A stretch of DNA of 64,000 bases from Gaeumannomyces sp. JS-464. Its lineage: Eukaryota; Ascomycota; Sordariomycetes; Magnaporthales; Magnaporthaceae. Position numbers and translations under genes: made by a program. Of this stretch, positions 49,743 through 61,184 are shown piece after piece (position 1 is the stretch's first letter; each line of letters opens with the position of its first letter). The stretch is from the NCBI GenBank assembly GCA_002197995.1, contig NGZR01000001.1, positions 2,604,001 to 2,668,000 on the forward strand, written 5' to 3'. Under the pieces are notes generated by a model. That model was given only the letters and a program-made list of their open reading frames with translations. It did not search any database and was not told the origin of the DNA.

Positions 49743-50015
49743 ATGGCATCACCAACGCTATACAAGAAGGGCGACCTAGTGCAAGGCATCGTGGACCGTT
49801 GCGTCACCGGGCCCTACTCTGTCCAAGGGACCGTCCTCGAGGACGGCGAACCCAACAGCAGCAACCTGGGCAAACGCGTGCGAGTCGCCGTCTCCAACAT
49901 GTACGGGTGGCAACCCCAGGCCGGCGGTAGGTGGTTCGATGTGATCGACGAGCACCGGGTCGTCGGGGTTCTGAGGACAACCATGAAGCGCATCCCGTAT
50001 GTGGACGGGGAGTAA
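49743..50015 (+). CDS. Small unknown protein, tandem copy 1
   Basis: Single-exon, 90 residues, ATG in good context about 150 bp after a TATA element. The pattern of alternating hydrophobic residues and glycines (KKGDLVQGIV, GPYSVQGTVLED, GKRVRVAVSNMYGW, GGRWFDVID) suggests an all-beta SH3/KOW-like barrel. No signal peptide or membrane helix. It aligns end to end with the small protein at 50592-50849, with Y-x-x-Q-G-x-V and V-R/Q-V/I-x-V followed by G-x-W. Function unknown. Confidence 0.65.
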   Translation: MASPTLYKKGDLVQGIVDRCVTGPYSVQGTVLEDGEPNSSNLGKRVRVAVSNMYGWQPQAGGRWFDVIDEHRVVGVLRTTMKRIPYVDGE

Positions 50016-50591
50016 TAGGATACCAAGGCTTCGATAGGTGATGAGGAAGCGGTGGGGCAGAAAGAAGGGGCCGCTGGGCAAAGACCGGTGCCGCTGGCAC
50101 TCTCCCGCGAGAAGGACTTTCCGCGGCGGTGCGCTGCGGCACAGGGGCACGGCGGTTGGCCTGGGCTTGTTCTATTGGTGTTGACGGAGAATGGGGGCGG
50201 CCAGACGCAAGTGTTGGAGAGGGCGCGCTCGCGGCAAAGCAGTACAAGAGCACCGTGAATGGCCTCCCCCGAGTGAATTAGCAGCCTGGTTCTTGCGTGG
50301 CGACGCCGTTCACTTTGCGATGCTATTTGAGATGCAATGATATTTGCTAGCGTTGCTGGTTGCTATGTGAGACCAATCGCCATGCGGCGCTGTTTACCCA
50401 ATTTTACCATTCACCATGCTCTCGCCTCCTTCGCCATGCTCGCCATGCTATTTGTATAAATATGTCGCCGTACACCCTTTCTCCCTCGGCCATCATCGCC
50501 CTTTATCGCGACATCGGCTTTCAGCACGCATACACACCAAGGGGAGGAAGCAACAAACTCGCTCATTTGATCGACTATAACCTACCAAGAT
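50016..50591. promoter_or_regulatory. Promoter region of small tandem gene 2
   Basis: 576 bp between the two small genes. TATAAATAT at 50455-50463 is a strong TATA box, 130 bp before the second gene. Short CCATGC repeats (50414-50448) precede it. Confidence 0.5.
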
Positions 50592-50849
50592 ATGCCGGCC
50601 GCGATGCGCTTGAAGGTCGATGACCGTGTGACCGCCACCCATTATACCGGCCGCCACTACGGAATCTACAAAGCCCAAGGCTGGGTCGTCCGTGACGACG
50701 ACGAGAAGGCCGAAACCCCAAGCGAATACGTACAGATATACGTTTACAAGATGCGGGAACTCGAGCCGAACCACGGCGAGTGGTCGAAGGCGGACGGCGA
50801 GTTGGAAGTCAAGAGAGATACCGTGTCGCTCGGGTGGGACGAGGCATAA
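50592..50849 (+). CDS. Small unknown protein, tandem copy 2
   Basis: Single-exon, 85 residues, starting MPAAMRLKVDDRVTATHYTG. Predicted beta-strand rhythm continues through GIYKAQGWVVRDDDE and EYVQIYVYKMRELEP with GEWSKADG, mirroring the neighbour at 49743. Acidic overall. The two are probably divergent tandem duplicates. A second ATG at residue 5 is also possible. Function unknown, no known family recognised. Confidence 0.65.
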   Translation: MPAAMRLKVDDRVTATHYTGRHYGIYKAQGWVVRDDDEKAETPSEYVQIYVYKMRELEPNHGEWSKADGELEVKRDTVSLGWDEA

Positions 50850-52699
50850 GGCGCACACAAAGACCAAAGACCGCTCTCGTTCTGCCCCAAGATGGCGGCG
50901 AGGGATGGAGGGACGTGGGTGGATCGCGAGGCTACCTATCTGGCAGACGAGGCCAGCGCGGAGATGCGGCGCTCACCGACAGGCAATGGATCTTGGCCTA
51001 GCCGCGGGTAGTGGCATGGGATGATGCTGCTGCTTCCGTAGAGAGGATGGTTTGGCGGCGTGTTCAGGGACATTATTATAGTATGGAATTATAAATATCT
51101 AGTATACGACTGTAAACGACTCCGAGAGCCTTGGTCAACCGTATTAGTGCGGATCATGAAGCATGACGTAGTTGCAAGCCGCGAAGAAAGACGTCCGGCA
51201 TTCTGATAGGTCACGTTTTGTGCAACCAACGACCTCCAAAGGATCCTCGCCAAGGCGATACAAACCGCGCCAACTGCTGGTCCTGAATGGCTGCGGCGTA
51301 TCGGGGCCGGCGAGGTGGATGGGAAGAAATGGGTCGCATGACCCAAACCCCAAGGGGTAAGCGTCGCGGCGGCCAACCGCGCTTCCAAAGGCTAAACCCC
51401 ATGCCCCTGGCTAAGCAGAGTTGTACGCAGCTCGAGGTGGCATAGTTTTCACGGGCGAGCCAGCTCACAAGCAGATATGCAAGGCCAGCTGTCGCTCGAC
51501 GTCATGGCCTGCTTTGCTGCCCATACCGGGTACCTCCCACCGCCCCCAATCTAGCTGAAGGGGGCCCTTTCCGGCCGTTTGTGGGCACGTGGCAGTCGTG
51601 TGAGAGAGGAAGTCGGGGGCGGTCACCCCGCCTCGGTCGTCGATCGTTTGCTTGGTGTTTTAGCACTCGTGTATTTCAAACGACAGAAACGGCTGCTGGA
51701 AGAGAGTTCCGCAAAGTGGATCTGGTACTGGTAATTATCCGACTCTCGCGGGAAAGCAAACAAAATACCTAAGTGGCCGCCGATCGCGAGCGCTAGTGGT
51801 CATCAATGACACCAAGGCGAGGAGAGGAGCAAACCAGCCGTGCCAGCCACCCTCCCACCAAAGAAGCAGCGGGGAATCGCGCAGCGAGATGGAGGCGCAC
51901 CGGTGCGTCTATCGACTCTGCGCGGGGTCGGCTGCAAGCACTTGCGGAATGTCTCTCATTGGCTGCTGTCAGGATCCTTGACCACATTTGGCGAGCCCAT
52001 TGGTCTAAGCTCTCGCATGAGTGGGGACCTAGACAGGGGCCCACCTCCCTCTTTGAGCCTAGGTTACATCGCTGGGTTGCATTGGTTGGTTGCTCCAGCC
52101 AACTGGAATCGCTTCGGGCAACTCTCGCTGCGTCATAAATTGACAGCGCCAAAGACGGCTGACCATCTGCCGAGACCAGACTTGTATCTCGCCGGTCACG
52201 CTCTGGAGAGACGGTACAAAGGATGCTATGGGGACCGCTTTCGGGCAAACGGGCAATGCCCCTCTCCCCAAGGTCTGGCACACCACACCTCGAGCTGCAA
52301 CTGCTGCCCGCCATCAAAGGCCGCATCCATCTGTCGCGGGTGCCATGTCAGCCAAGCTGATGCAAGGGGAGGGAAGATCTGGATGGCCGGGCTGGCCTGA
52401 ATGAGGTAAGAGCGCATAGAGATATGGTAGGTAGGTTGAGCTCCCTGCTCTGGCATCCTGCCTACATTACCTTTTGATCGGGGGAGCTCTTCTCTTTTAT
52501 CTCCACCCCCTGCTCTGCAAGCCTCTGCTGGTGATTCCTTATCTCCTCCAGGCTCGCATACCTACCTGCGCATGTGACGACGGGTGCTTCTGTCCCTTTT
52601 CGCCTGTCCATGTGAATTAGCTGTGGCACCTTTTTCCCTTGAGGGACGAATTGGCCCGTTTGGAACTTGCACCTGCTCCTCCCCTTGGATCCAGCAGCA
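50850..52699. other. Intergenic, no supported gene
   Basis: 1.85 kb before the phosphatase gene. Open frames on both strands (51793-52326 minus, 51840-52400 plus) overlap antiparallel and carry no domain. Probably promoter plus unclassified DNA. Confidence 0.5.
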
Positions 52700-54753
52700 A
52701 TGGCAAATACCATGGCGCGGGCGATCACCATCGCCGCCGCCGCCCTGCTCACCGCCGACATGGCGTCGGCGCAGGCGTCCAACGAGCGCGTCTGGGGCTC
52801 CGTCGCTTTCATCTATCACGGCGAGCGGCAGCCGATCCAGCTGGTCAGCAGCCCGGCCCTGACGCCCGTGGGCGCCGAGCAGATGCGCGCGCAGGGCAAG
52901 GTCTTCCGCGCGCGCTACCTCCTGCGCAACGACGCCGTCACACCCGAGCTCGCGGCCGTCGCCGGCTCGGCGCGCATCCTAGGCCTCGAGCGCAACGCCA
53001 TCGACAACACCCAGCTCAGCATCCAGACCTCCAACGACCCGTACATGGGGCCCAGCGCCATGGCCTTTGTCCAGGGCCTCTATCCGCCGCTGAACCAGTC
53101 CGTATCGGACGGCGCGGGCGGCATGGAGAGTGCTACGCTTTACAATGGGTCGCTGGTGAACTTTCCGCTGGACGGGTACCAATACCCGCGCATACAAACG
53201 CTGTCGTCTTCCGATCCGGAATCCATCTGGTGAGTCCCCAGTGCAGGCGCTTTCGCCGGGCTTCCAACTCCCGCCGGCCGCTAATCCTGCTGTCGATCGC
53301 TTAGGATCCAGGGCAACCCCACGTGCGCCCGCTGGGTCTACTCGGCGACCCAGCTGCAGGGCGAGCAGCAACTGAAAGAGCTGGACTGGAAGAATACGGA
53401 CCTGTTCAAGCGCGTCTGGGAAAAGCTGGGCAGCCCGGCCCCGTATTCCCCCGCCACCGTCAACTTTTTCACGGCCGACCGCATTTATGACCTGGCTTTG
53501 TATAATTATACCCACGGCAACAGGACACTGCCCTCGTCCCTAACGTCCCAGGAGATGCACGACCTGGAGGCCCTGGCCGCCAAGCAGGTGCAGAGCCGCA
53601 ATGGCGACCTGCGGGCCCCGGAAAGCGCCGGTTACGACAACGGCCGCGTCCGCGCCATCGCCGGCCGCACGCTCGCGGGAAAGATCGCGCGGCAGATGCG
53701 CGCGGCGCTGCCCCCGCGCCAACTCCGCGACCTGGCCCAGCCCAAGCTCAGCCTCATCTTTGGCTCGCAGGAGCCCGTGGTCGCCTTCTCCGTCCTGGCC
53801 GGCCTGCTTCACGGCGGGGCCTCGGCGGCCGTGTTTAGGCGCCTGCCGAGGTACGGCGCGGCCATGATGTTTGAGGCCTTCAGCGTCGTTTCCGACTCGG
53901 ACTCCCCCCCTCCTCCTCCTCCTCCTCCTCTGTCGACGAGAAGACGGCCACCAGCCCGCCCGCAGAGTCGGACCTCTGGGTGCGCTTCCTGTACCGCAAC
54001 GGGACCGACGCGGACGCGGTCCTGGCCGAGTACCCGCTGTTCGGGAACGGCAACTCGCAGCGCCACATGCGCTACCGGGACTTCCTCCAGGCCATGGACG
54101 CCGCCGCCGTCGGCTCCGTGCCCGAGTGGTGCCGCCTCTGCGGCGCGAGCGACCTGTTCTGCCCCATGCGCGACGCCAACGGGAACCCCATCGGCGGCGG
54201 CGGGGGAGACGGAGGCCTGTCGGCGGCGGCGGCGGGCGCGATCGGCGTCATCGCGACGCTGACCTTTATGGCGGCGTTCGTCGCCGCGGCGGTGCTGTGC
54301 GGCCGGCTGAGATTCACGCGGCGGGCTCGCGGCGCGGCCGGCGATGGCGAGAGCAGGGGGCGCGGCGGCAGTTTTGGAGGAGGAGGAGTACTTGGCGCAG
54401 GAGGGCTGGGCATCGGGGGAGGGTTCAGGGGCGCGGAGAAGCGCCAGGACGACGCGGACGTCGCGTACGCGCGCGGCGGGACGCGGCACGAGCGCACGGG
54501 GTCGTGGGAGCTCCGCAATGGCGGCGGCGGCGGCGGCGGTGGTGGTGGTGATGGTGGTAGTGGAGGCGCGACACCATCGACACCGGCCGTGCCGCCGCCT
54601 GCTGCGTCGCCGAGCAGCCCGGTCGGGGCGAGCTTTGCGAAGACGGGGCGGCGGGACGAGGGTGAGGCGATGCGGAAGGACGCGATGCTTGACGATGACG
54701 ACACGGCGAGGCTGTTCCATGCCACGCCGGTGCAGCCGCGGTCGAGTTTGTGA
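52700..54753 (+). CDS. Membrane-anchored histidine acid phosphatase homologue, altered motif
   Basis: Exons 52700-53229 and 53305-54753. A signal peptide (MANTMARAITIAAAALLTAD) is followed by the phosphatase domain. The branch-2 histidine phosphatase motif, normally R-H-G-x-R-x-P, reads YHGERQP at residues 39-45: the first Arg is Tyr, while His, Gly, second Arg and Pro are kept. FVQGLYPPLNQS, GYQYPRIQTLSS, AGRTLAGKIARQM and SLIFGSQEPVVAFSVLAGL are conserved-looking blocks, then cysteines (WCRLCGASDLFC), one membrane helix (GVIATLTFMAAFVAAAVLCG) and a long Gly-rich cytoplasmic tail. One base is missing in the C7/CCT run near 53906, where the frame changes by one. A phytase-like activity is possible but doubtful given the Arg loss. 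Confidence 0.85.
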
Positions 54754-55659
54754 TTGGGCTAGTCTGTCTTTCTGGAGGTTATTTCGGTTTCCTTTTCCCT
54801 GTTGCCTTTCTCTTTCATTCTTTCGAATTGGTGTTAAAATCCTCCCTTATACCCTTCTTGCGCTCGCTCACTATACCCCCTCTATCTGCACTTTGTCCGA
54901 TGAGATGGTAGAATTTCATCTCGTCTCAGCTGCTCGAGCGAGATATCTGTAATAGTATTATCTCAGATAACGGCCTTGGTTTCGTGTCTGATTTGTCTTC
55001 TCCTCTGACTCGGTGCTCAGTTCGATGAGCGTAATTCATCCTTTGCTCGCTCTCATTGCAATGAGGAGCAAAATCTTTGAACCCGAGGACCACCGGGTAA
55101 TGACGGTCCTGAATCGCATTTCTGGCAGATGAACCATTGTGGACTGCACCTTCTCGCTCGGCACCCGAGGAGACGCGAGGATGCCAGGGTGGACGCGGGG
55201 TTTTGCAAGCCTGGTATCACCACATAGGAGGTAACCTACGGATGCAACCGATCGCAATGGTAGGTAATCCGACGGGACGCGTGGCCACCGTATCAATTTC
55301 CCGGCCAGGATGCACTAGGCAGCAGTTCGGGATCGTCCCGTGCCAACCATCTAGCAAAGCAAGGGTTCTACCACCGTCGTCATCTGCGAAACGGACCCCA
55401 TCTCCCAGTGCCCACGGCTGGCAGTTTGCACATCAGATCGGGATCTCGGCATGATAGGCACTAACATACCAGGTCTGCCCAGCAGCCTGCATCTCTAACG
55501 TCTGCGGCCCGAATCCAGGGGTACCTCTTCGTTGCGTGAGCGGGCCAAGGCTCGGGGGATGCCCTTCTTCGGGACGACTGAGACCTCATCTGGGATCGCG
55601 AACATGGTCGGCCCCCTCAACCCCGCCGTGCCGGGTACTGTTTGGAGACCTGGAAAATC

Positions 55660-55661
<2 letters not shown>

Positions 55662-55692
<31 letters not shown>
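55662..55692. repeat. 31-nt C homopolymer
   Basis: Uninterrupted C run in noncoding DNA, unusual for a fungal genome and possibly a sequencing or gap-filling artefact. Flanking sequence shows no repeat unit. Confidence 0.85.
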
Positions 55693-55694
<2 letters not shown>

Positions 55695-58238
55695 CAGGCC
55701 GCGGAGCTTTGGGTTATGGAGTTTTTTTCCTCCTCTTCACATGGCTGCCTAGCCGCCATCCAGGGGGCGGCATATCTCAAGGATTGAAACGGGGACCGTT
55801 GGCGATGGCCGATGTTTCATGCGGCATCCCGGGGATTCCGCGGGCGTCGTCAAGACCTTCCTTCCGTCATCCCAGCCGTGTGGAAGAGATTTAATCTGTA
55901 ACTCTTGTGATGGAGAAAAGGAAGCAAAGGAGAGCCCACAGCGAGGGCTTGATCGACAAGGCGTTGACGATCCGATCTCTGACACAGGGGGCTTGCTGTC
56001 GTTGGACGCAAGATCCCCCCGCCTCCTTGTGGTTCTCCACAAACGATCAGAGAGTGTTTCCGCTATCACCGACTAAGCCAAGCAACAAATATCATGATCT
56101 TCCTTCTTGACAGGTTCCACGTGGGTTTTGGGGAGCCGACAAATGCTCGGCAAACACATGACGATGTCTTGGATTGAGGCCGCATATCGCCAAGTAGCTT
56201 ATGCTCTGACTAGTAGCGACTTTAACGGCCAGCATCTTATTATTATTTCTTTCTTCTTTTTTTTTCTTGTTTCGGCAAGATGTCCCTATAGCCATTTCCC
56301 TTGTGGTTTTCCTACCCTTGACGCACAATCGATCCTCTGGCCTTTCGCTTGCCATCCCTGACATTTAGCGCCAAGCCTGATACACAGGAGCGGATGTCTT
56401 CTTTCACAAGTAGATTGGACAGACTGAGGCTTCGTGGTGAGGCCGGCCTGGAACATGTAGGCCAGACAACCCGATACCACACGCAGCCCCTGGCCTGGCT
56501 GGTTGACGGAAGGCGCCCGCGGTGAGGCTATCCGACGTCCTGGGAGCCGCGCGTACGATCCCCACCGGTTTTCCCGTATGTACTATTCCCTCGGTAAGCA
56601 CCGTCGATTCCGCCACAGGGTTGTTGAGACGAGGTAGATGGCCTCCACCGTCTGAGTGCACAGGCAGATCCGACAGCCCTCGTGGATGAGACGAAGACCT
56701 AGTTCGGACTGCTGTTGCTGCCGCCACCACGTAATTTTTCCGCTTCCCCGATCACAGCCGGAGGGCAAGGTGTAGCGAGCCCATGGCGTTGGTGTTGAGA
56801 GGATTCCACCCACACCGTTGGGGCGCGTTTTGGCAGCTTGACAGGACCCCGCAAGTGGTGTCATTCTCAATCCAAAACAAACAAGATGGGCCCAAAAACT
56901 GCAGGCGGTGGTTGGGAGCAAACGTGGGGTTTGTATGTACGGTGATGTTTCTCCTTCATAAAGTGGAGATGGAGCCCGCGGGCGGCGTCGTTTGTCTCCT
57001 TTCCGCCGCGGCGGTCTGCTGTGGAGGCCAACGGCGACAGCTGGGACAACACAAGCCTCAGATCTGAATGTCATCTGAACCGGGGAGGCTTTCAGCTGTC
57101 ATAGTGTCAAACGATCGCGCTCGATGCCATCCTTATCGCGCTGACTGTTCAGGTAGCTCCCTGCCTAGACGCACAGACGAATCGTAGCAGGGAGCACCGG
57201 CCCAAGCCTTTCTCGAATGAATCGATTCCCAGGTTTGATCCGTGGCACGGACCACTGCATCTAGCTACTACGTATGCCCTGCAGAACTCCAACTGGGAGC
57301 AACCTTATTCAGCAGCACCAGAGCCTCACCATCTCCAAGCTGTGGAGCCGACGTCTTGGCTCATGAAACACGACTCGTGCCACAACTTGCGTCAAGGGCA
57401 AACGGCGCGGCTGGTTGGCCGTTGGCTAGGCGAGCTTTCGTCGCGTCTCATCGTCTCCCGATTCCGGCCCTAACTGGCAACCCGCCCGTTAGCGATATCG
57501 AACTGAGTGCTCATAGCACACATGACTCTGCCTGCGCTGCGACTGCGCGAGCCCCTTGATTTCCCAGCCGCCGTCTCGAGCAGGTCGGCGGTGTCGTCTT
57601 TTCATCGTCCACCCGACTGGGTTGAGCCGTCTAGACCAGGCAAAGAGTCTGCTAGAGTGGCTTCCAGGATAGACCTCTTCTGCCGACCTTCCCTGTCCCT
57701 CACCACCCTACCCCATTTCTTTTTGAGTTGATACGGTTATTCCGAGATGCGTGCTAAATCGAGAACAAGCAGTCACCGCCCTCTGGAGCCAGAAGCTTGG
57801 AGCCCGGGACTTCTCTTGGACTGATCTACCGCGCATGTGTCAAGCACGTCAATGCTCTGTCACCTTGGCGATGGGGCCCAACGACCCTGGGGTCCCTCCC
57901 CCGGTCCCGATACCGCCCCTGGCCCTGCACGACGGGGTCAACGGGGTCGCGACGGGACGAGAGAAGCTTTGGCGCTAGGCCGTCCGGGGCAATACGCGGC
58001 CAGGGGCCCGCGGACTCCTACCCACATGGGCGGGTTCGGGTTGCGGTAGAGCAGACAGAGGGCGCAGTACCCAGGCTCGCCAACCCGCGATTTGCCACGC
58101 TAGCGTCGCTTCATATATATAATTATCAACGGGATCCTCCTTGCCACGGCTAAGTTTAGAGAGGACGATTCATGCTCTGATCACTACCACAGCCACTCTA
58201 CACAATATCCTCACCTTCTCCCCGGCGGACTTCACTTC

Positions 58239-58245
58239 TATAAAA
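58239..58245 (+). promoter_or_regulatory. TATA box with pyrimidine-rich leader
   Basis: TATAAAA lies 218 bp before the 58457 ATG. The segment 58315-58440 is almost pure C/T, as in leaders of highly expressed fungal genes. TTTAG and TTCAG sites in it could also serve as acceptors of a leader intron. Confidence 0.55.
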
Positions 58246-58456
58246 CGGCCGGTCCGTCTCTTGCTCTCTGACTTCTGAATTCCTTCGTCCTCATCCTCAT
58301 CTTCAGGTTCAGCATCAGCTTCTTTCCTACCGTCTTCTCTTTTTTGTCTTTTTCCTTTTGTCTTTTGTCTTTAGTCCATTTTCCTTTCTCGTCTTTTTTC
58401 AGGCTTTTCTTTTTTCCTACCTCTTTTCCCCTTTTCATCTCAACCCCACCGTCAAA

Positions 58457-59258
58457 ATGCAGTTCTTCAACGTCCTCGTGCTTGCCCTTGCTGGCGTCGC
58501 CGTTGCCGCCAAGGACCCCAACTCTGCCAAGTGCCGGCAGATAGCCCGCCTCGAGCGCCAGGAGAAGCTCGCGGGTGACGACAACAAGCTGAACCAGCGC
58601 TTCAAGAACAACAGCACCAAGGTTGCCGACTTCAAGAAGAAGGTCAACGACAACAAGAGCAAGCTGGCCGACCTGAAGAAGGACACCAACCTGGTCAACG
58701 TTTGCGCCCCAGAAGCAGGCCGTCCGCGACTCGACCTTTCAGTGCTGGCGGATGACTGGCATGCAGCGCTTCGAGAAGATGGTCAACAACCAGACCACGC
58801 TCGACCGCGTCACCAAGAATGACAAGACCCGGGCCGATGCGCTCAAGAAGAAGGTCGAGGCCAACAAGGACAAGCTCAACAAGCTGCAGTCCAACTCGAC
58901 CCTGACCCAGTTCTGCGCCGGCGTCTCCACCAAGAACCAGTGCTCGCGCATGGCCCGCCTGACCAAGAAGGTCGAGCGCGATCAGAAGATGGTCAACGAC
59001 CAGAACGCCCTGGACAACCGCTTCAAGAAGGATGCCACCCGCATCAACCTGTTCAAGGCCCGCGCCGCCCGCGAGCAGCAGAAGCTTAACGAGATGAAGG
59101 GCAACCAGACCCTGACCAACGCCTGCAACGTCATCACCCAGAAGAAGGCCACCGCCCCCAACGCCAACGAGAAGAAGAGCGCCGCCGCTGCCGTCCAGTC
59201 CATGGGCATCTCGGCCACTCTCCTTGCCGTCGCCGTCGCCGGTCTCATGTCGCTGTAA
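58457..59258 (+). CDS. Secreted GPI-type protein of three Cys-bounded helical repeats
   Basis: Signal peptide MQFFNVLVLALAGVAVAAK, then three repeats of about 60 residues. Each starts with Cys near an R-M/I helix (KCRQIARLERQEK; QCWRMTGMQRFEK; QCSRMARLTKKVE) and ends with L-x-N/Q-x-C (LVNVCA; LTQFCAG; LTNACNV). Between lie long Lys/Asn-rich amphipathic helices containing N-glycosylation sequons such as NNST and SNST. The C-terminus (SMGISATLLAVAVAGLMSL) is hydrophobic with Ala/Ser before it, as in GPI-anchored wall proteins. One extra C near 58708 breaks the frame at the end of repeat 1; the second frame continues the pattern. No known family recognised. A strong promoter is likely (TATA box, CT-rich leader). 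Confidence 0.8.
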
Positions 59259-61184
59259 ACGGCTTGATGGTCTTTGCGCCACCGGCTTCAGCAACTTCTG
59301 CCTTTCTCTTTTTGACTTTGCATCGTTATTGCCTTCGTCTCTTGTTTTCCTGCATTTCTTGTTCTTCCGCATCTTGTTTTTCTGTATTGCATTTTCAGCC
59401 GCGCACTGGGAGTAGTGGGATGGATTGGGTTTATCAGAGGTAGCGTTATCTAGCCTGTCTTCTTACGAGGAATAAATTTGGACCCTTATACCGTTCAGTT
59501 TCTTTTTGCCCATCGATGCCACTTTTGACTGTCGTAAATGTCGTTGATTCCCTCTTCTATATCGTCCCGTGCCAGCCCCTCTCCAGGAGCCCATTTCATT
59601 ATCTAGATTTCAGCCGACTCCAGACCTAGACTAGACCTATTAGCCTTCCGTCGTCATAACGCCCAGGTGGTATATCGTGACATGGCCAGGGTACTACCGA
59701 CGAAGGGAGTTCCCGTCGAAGTTCCGGGAGTCGTGGCCCATCCTGAAGACGTTTGGGGTTGCACAAGCGTTCGGTGGCAAAGAGGGTGGGAGCGGCCCGG
59801 GTCTGTTAGCGGGTATGGTAATCAGGCCGGCCTCCTCCATCTTCTCGGGTGACCTTTCTGAAGAGTTCATGCCTATTACCCCTGTCACGGGACCACGGGG
59901 CTAGGAAGTCGCCCTCCATGAGAACGCAAGGCTACATGGCGAAACGTTAGCGGCCGGGGGCCACCAGAAGCCGGGGCAAAGAGCCGCCAGAAACTGGTGG
60001 GAGGAACGAGGCAACGCCACTTCGCACAGGTCTTAGGCCTGCTGTTAACTTGGTCACAGTTGATCAATTAGCCAGCCTTTTTGCCGACACTAGTAATCTA
60101 GTCATTTTCTTGGTGGATAGATTGCCTTGAGCCCATTTATCCGTGGGTTCATAGTTTGATCTGTCCCTCCTTAGTCTTAAAATAAATCACAACACCTGCC
60201 ACAGCGAAAAAAAAAAAAAAAAAAAAAAAAGGTACAATGAAACCCGTTATAAATGATATAGGCTCGGTTACAGATTCCCTTTCCTATTCCCTTTCTATTC
60301 CCTTTTCTATTCCCCTTTCTATTGCATTTTTCCTACTTATTGTGGCAGAGTGCACCGCTCGCACTTGGCCTCCGGTCCTGGTTTCTTCCTAATGTATCAT
60401 TTTTTAGCCTCTTTTTGCAGCCTTCCTACTTGTCGGGATATATAGAAAGGCACCGAAAAGTAGGCAAATAGTTACGCGAAAGAATAGGAAATTAAACAAG
60501 GGAAACGAAAAGGAAAGTAAATAGGAAATAAATAGAAAAGCAAGTACCCGAGCAGCAGCCGCCGTTACCAAGAGCACAGTCCTCGCCCTTGACGTTGTCG
60601 TGTTGCCTTCAACTAACCCCAGGATGACGCCCGTCGCCTTTGTTTCATAGGTGGAGGAGAATGCACTAAACACACGTCGCCCGGAGAGTCCATCGCCTGA
60701 TCGATTGCCGGTCTCTTGTAAACGACCATCGCGATAGCCGCAGTGAGGATGGTGATGAAGAGGACCGCCTCCGTCGCGATGAAAGCACGTCCAGCCAGAT
60801 CGTGCGGAATCCAACCCAGAGCCTTGGACATGCGGTTCAGGCATAGCTTTCACTGGCGGAAGCAAGATCACAGGCGAGGAGCCGGAGGACATCCTGCAAA
60901 ACGTCCCCATCAAGAAGTCGCACGTTTGGAAGCAGCTTGCGACTGAGTTCTGAGTTTGCGGTCCGCGGCTATTTTTTTCCGCGAGGAAGTCAGCTCTTTT
61001 TTCTCGTTTTTCATTATTTGTTGGATTTTCACAAGGAGATCATTGTTGCGAGATTAGAATTAACTCAATTAACGGAAGAACTTTGCGGTGGCCATCTATC
61101 CTGATCCCATACCCATAACAGACGGAATAAACAATACAACACAGCCCTGTTTGCGTGTTGAACTCATGTCATCGTCCTTCCACA
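59259..61184. other. Intergenic with possible gene relics and a poly(A) tract
   Basis: 1.9 kb. Three coding-like snippets are seen. Plus 59677-59904 gives a peptide with KFRESWPILKTFGVAQAFGG and IRPASSIFSGDLS. Minus 60831-60613 starts MSKALGWIPHDLAG with one hydrophobic helix. Plus about 60850-60953 ends KITGEEPEDILQNVPIKKS and a stop. None joins into a gene. A 24-nt A run at 60207 follows an AATAAA. Pyrimidine-rich repeats of TATTCCC (60275-60325) are also present. Confidence 0.45.
60207..60230 (+). repeat. 24-nt A homopolymer 20 bp after AATAAA
   Basis: AATAAA at 60181-60186 followed 20 bp later by a pure A run resembles the end of a polyadenylated transcript copied into DNA. No target-site duplication was found by eye. 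Confidence 0.6.

Larger units (their letters stand above)
54754..58456. other. 3.7 kb without a supported gene
   Basis: Between the phosphatase and the repeat protein. It contains a 31-nt C homopolymer and scattered short frames on both strands without recognised domains. The last 200 bp are the CT-rich leader of the next gene. Possibly eroded repeats; no terminal repeats or transposase signature seen. Confidence 0.5.
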
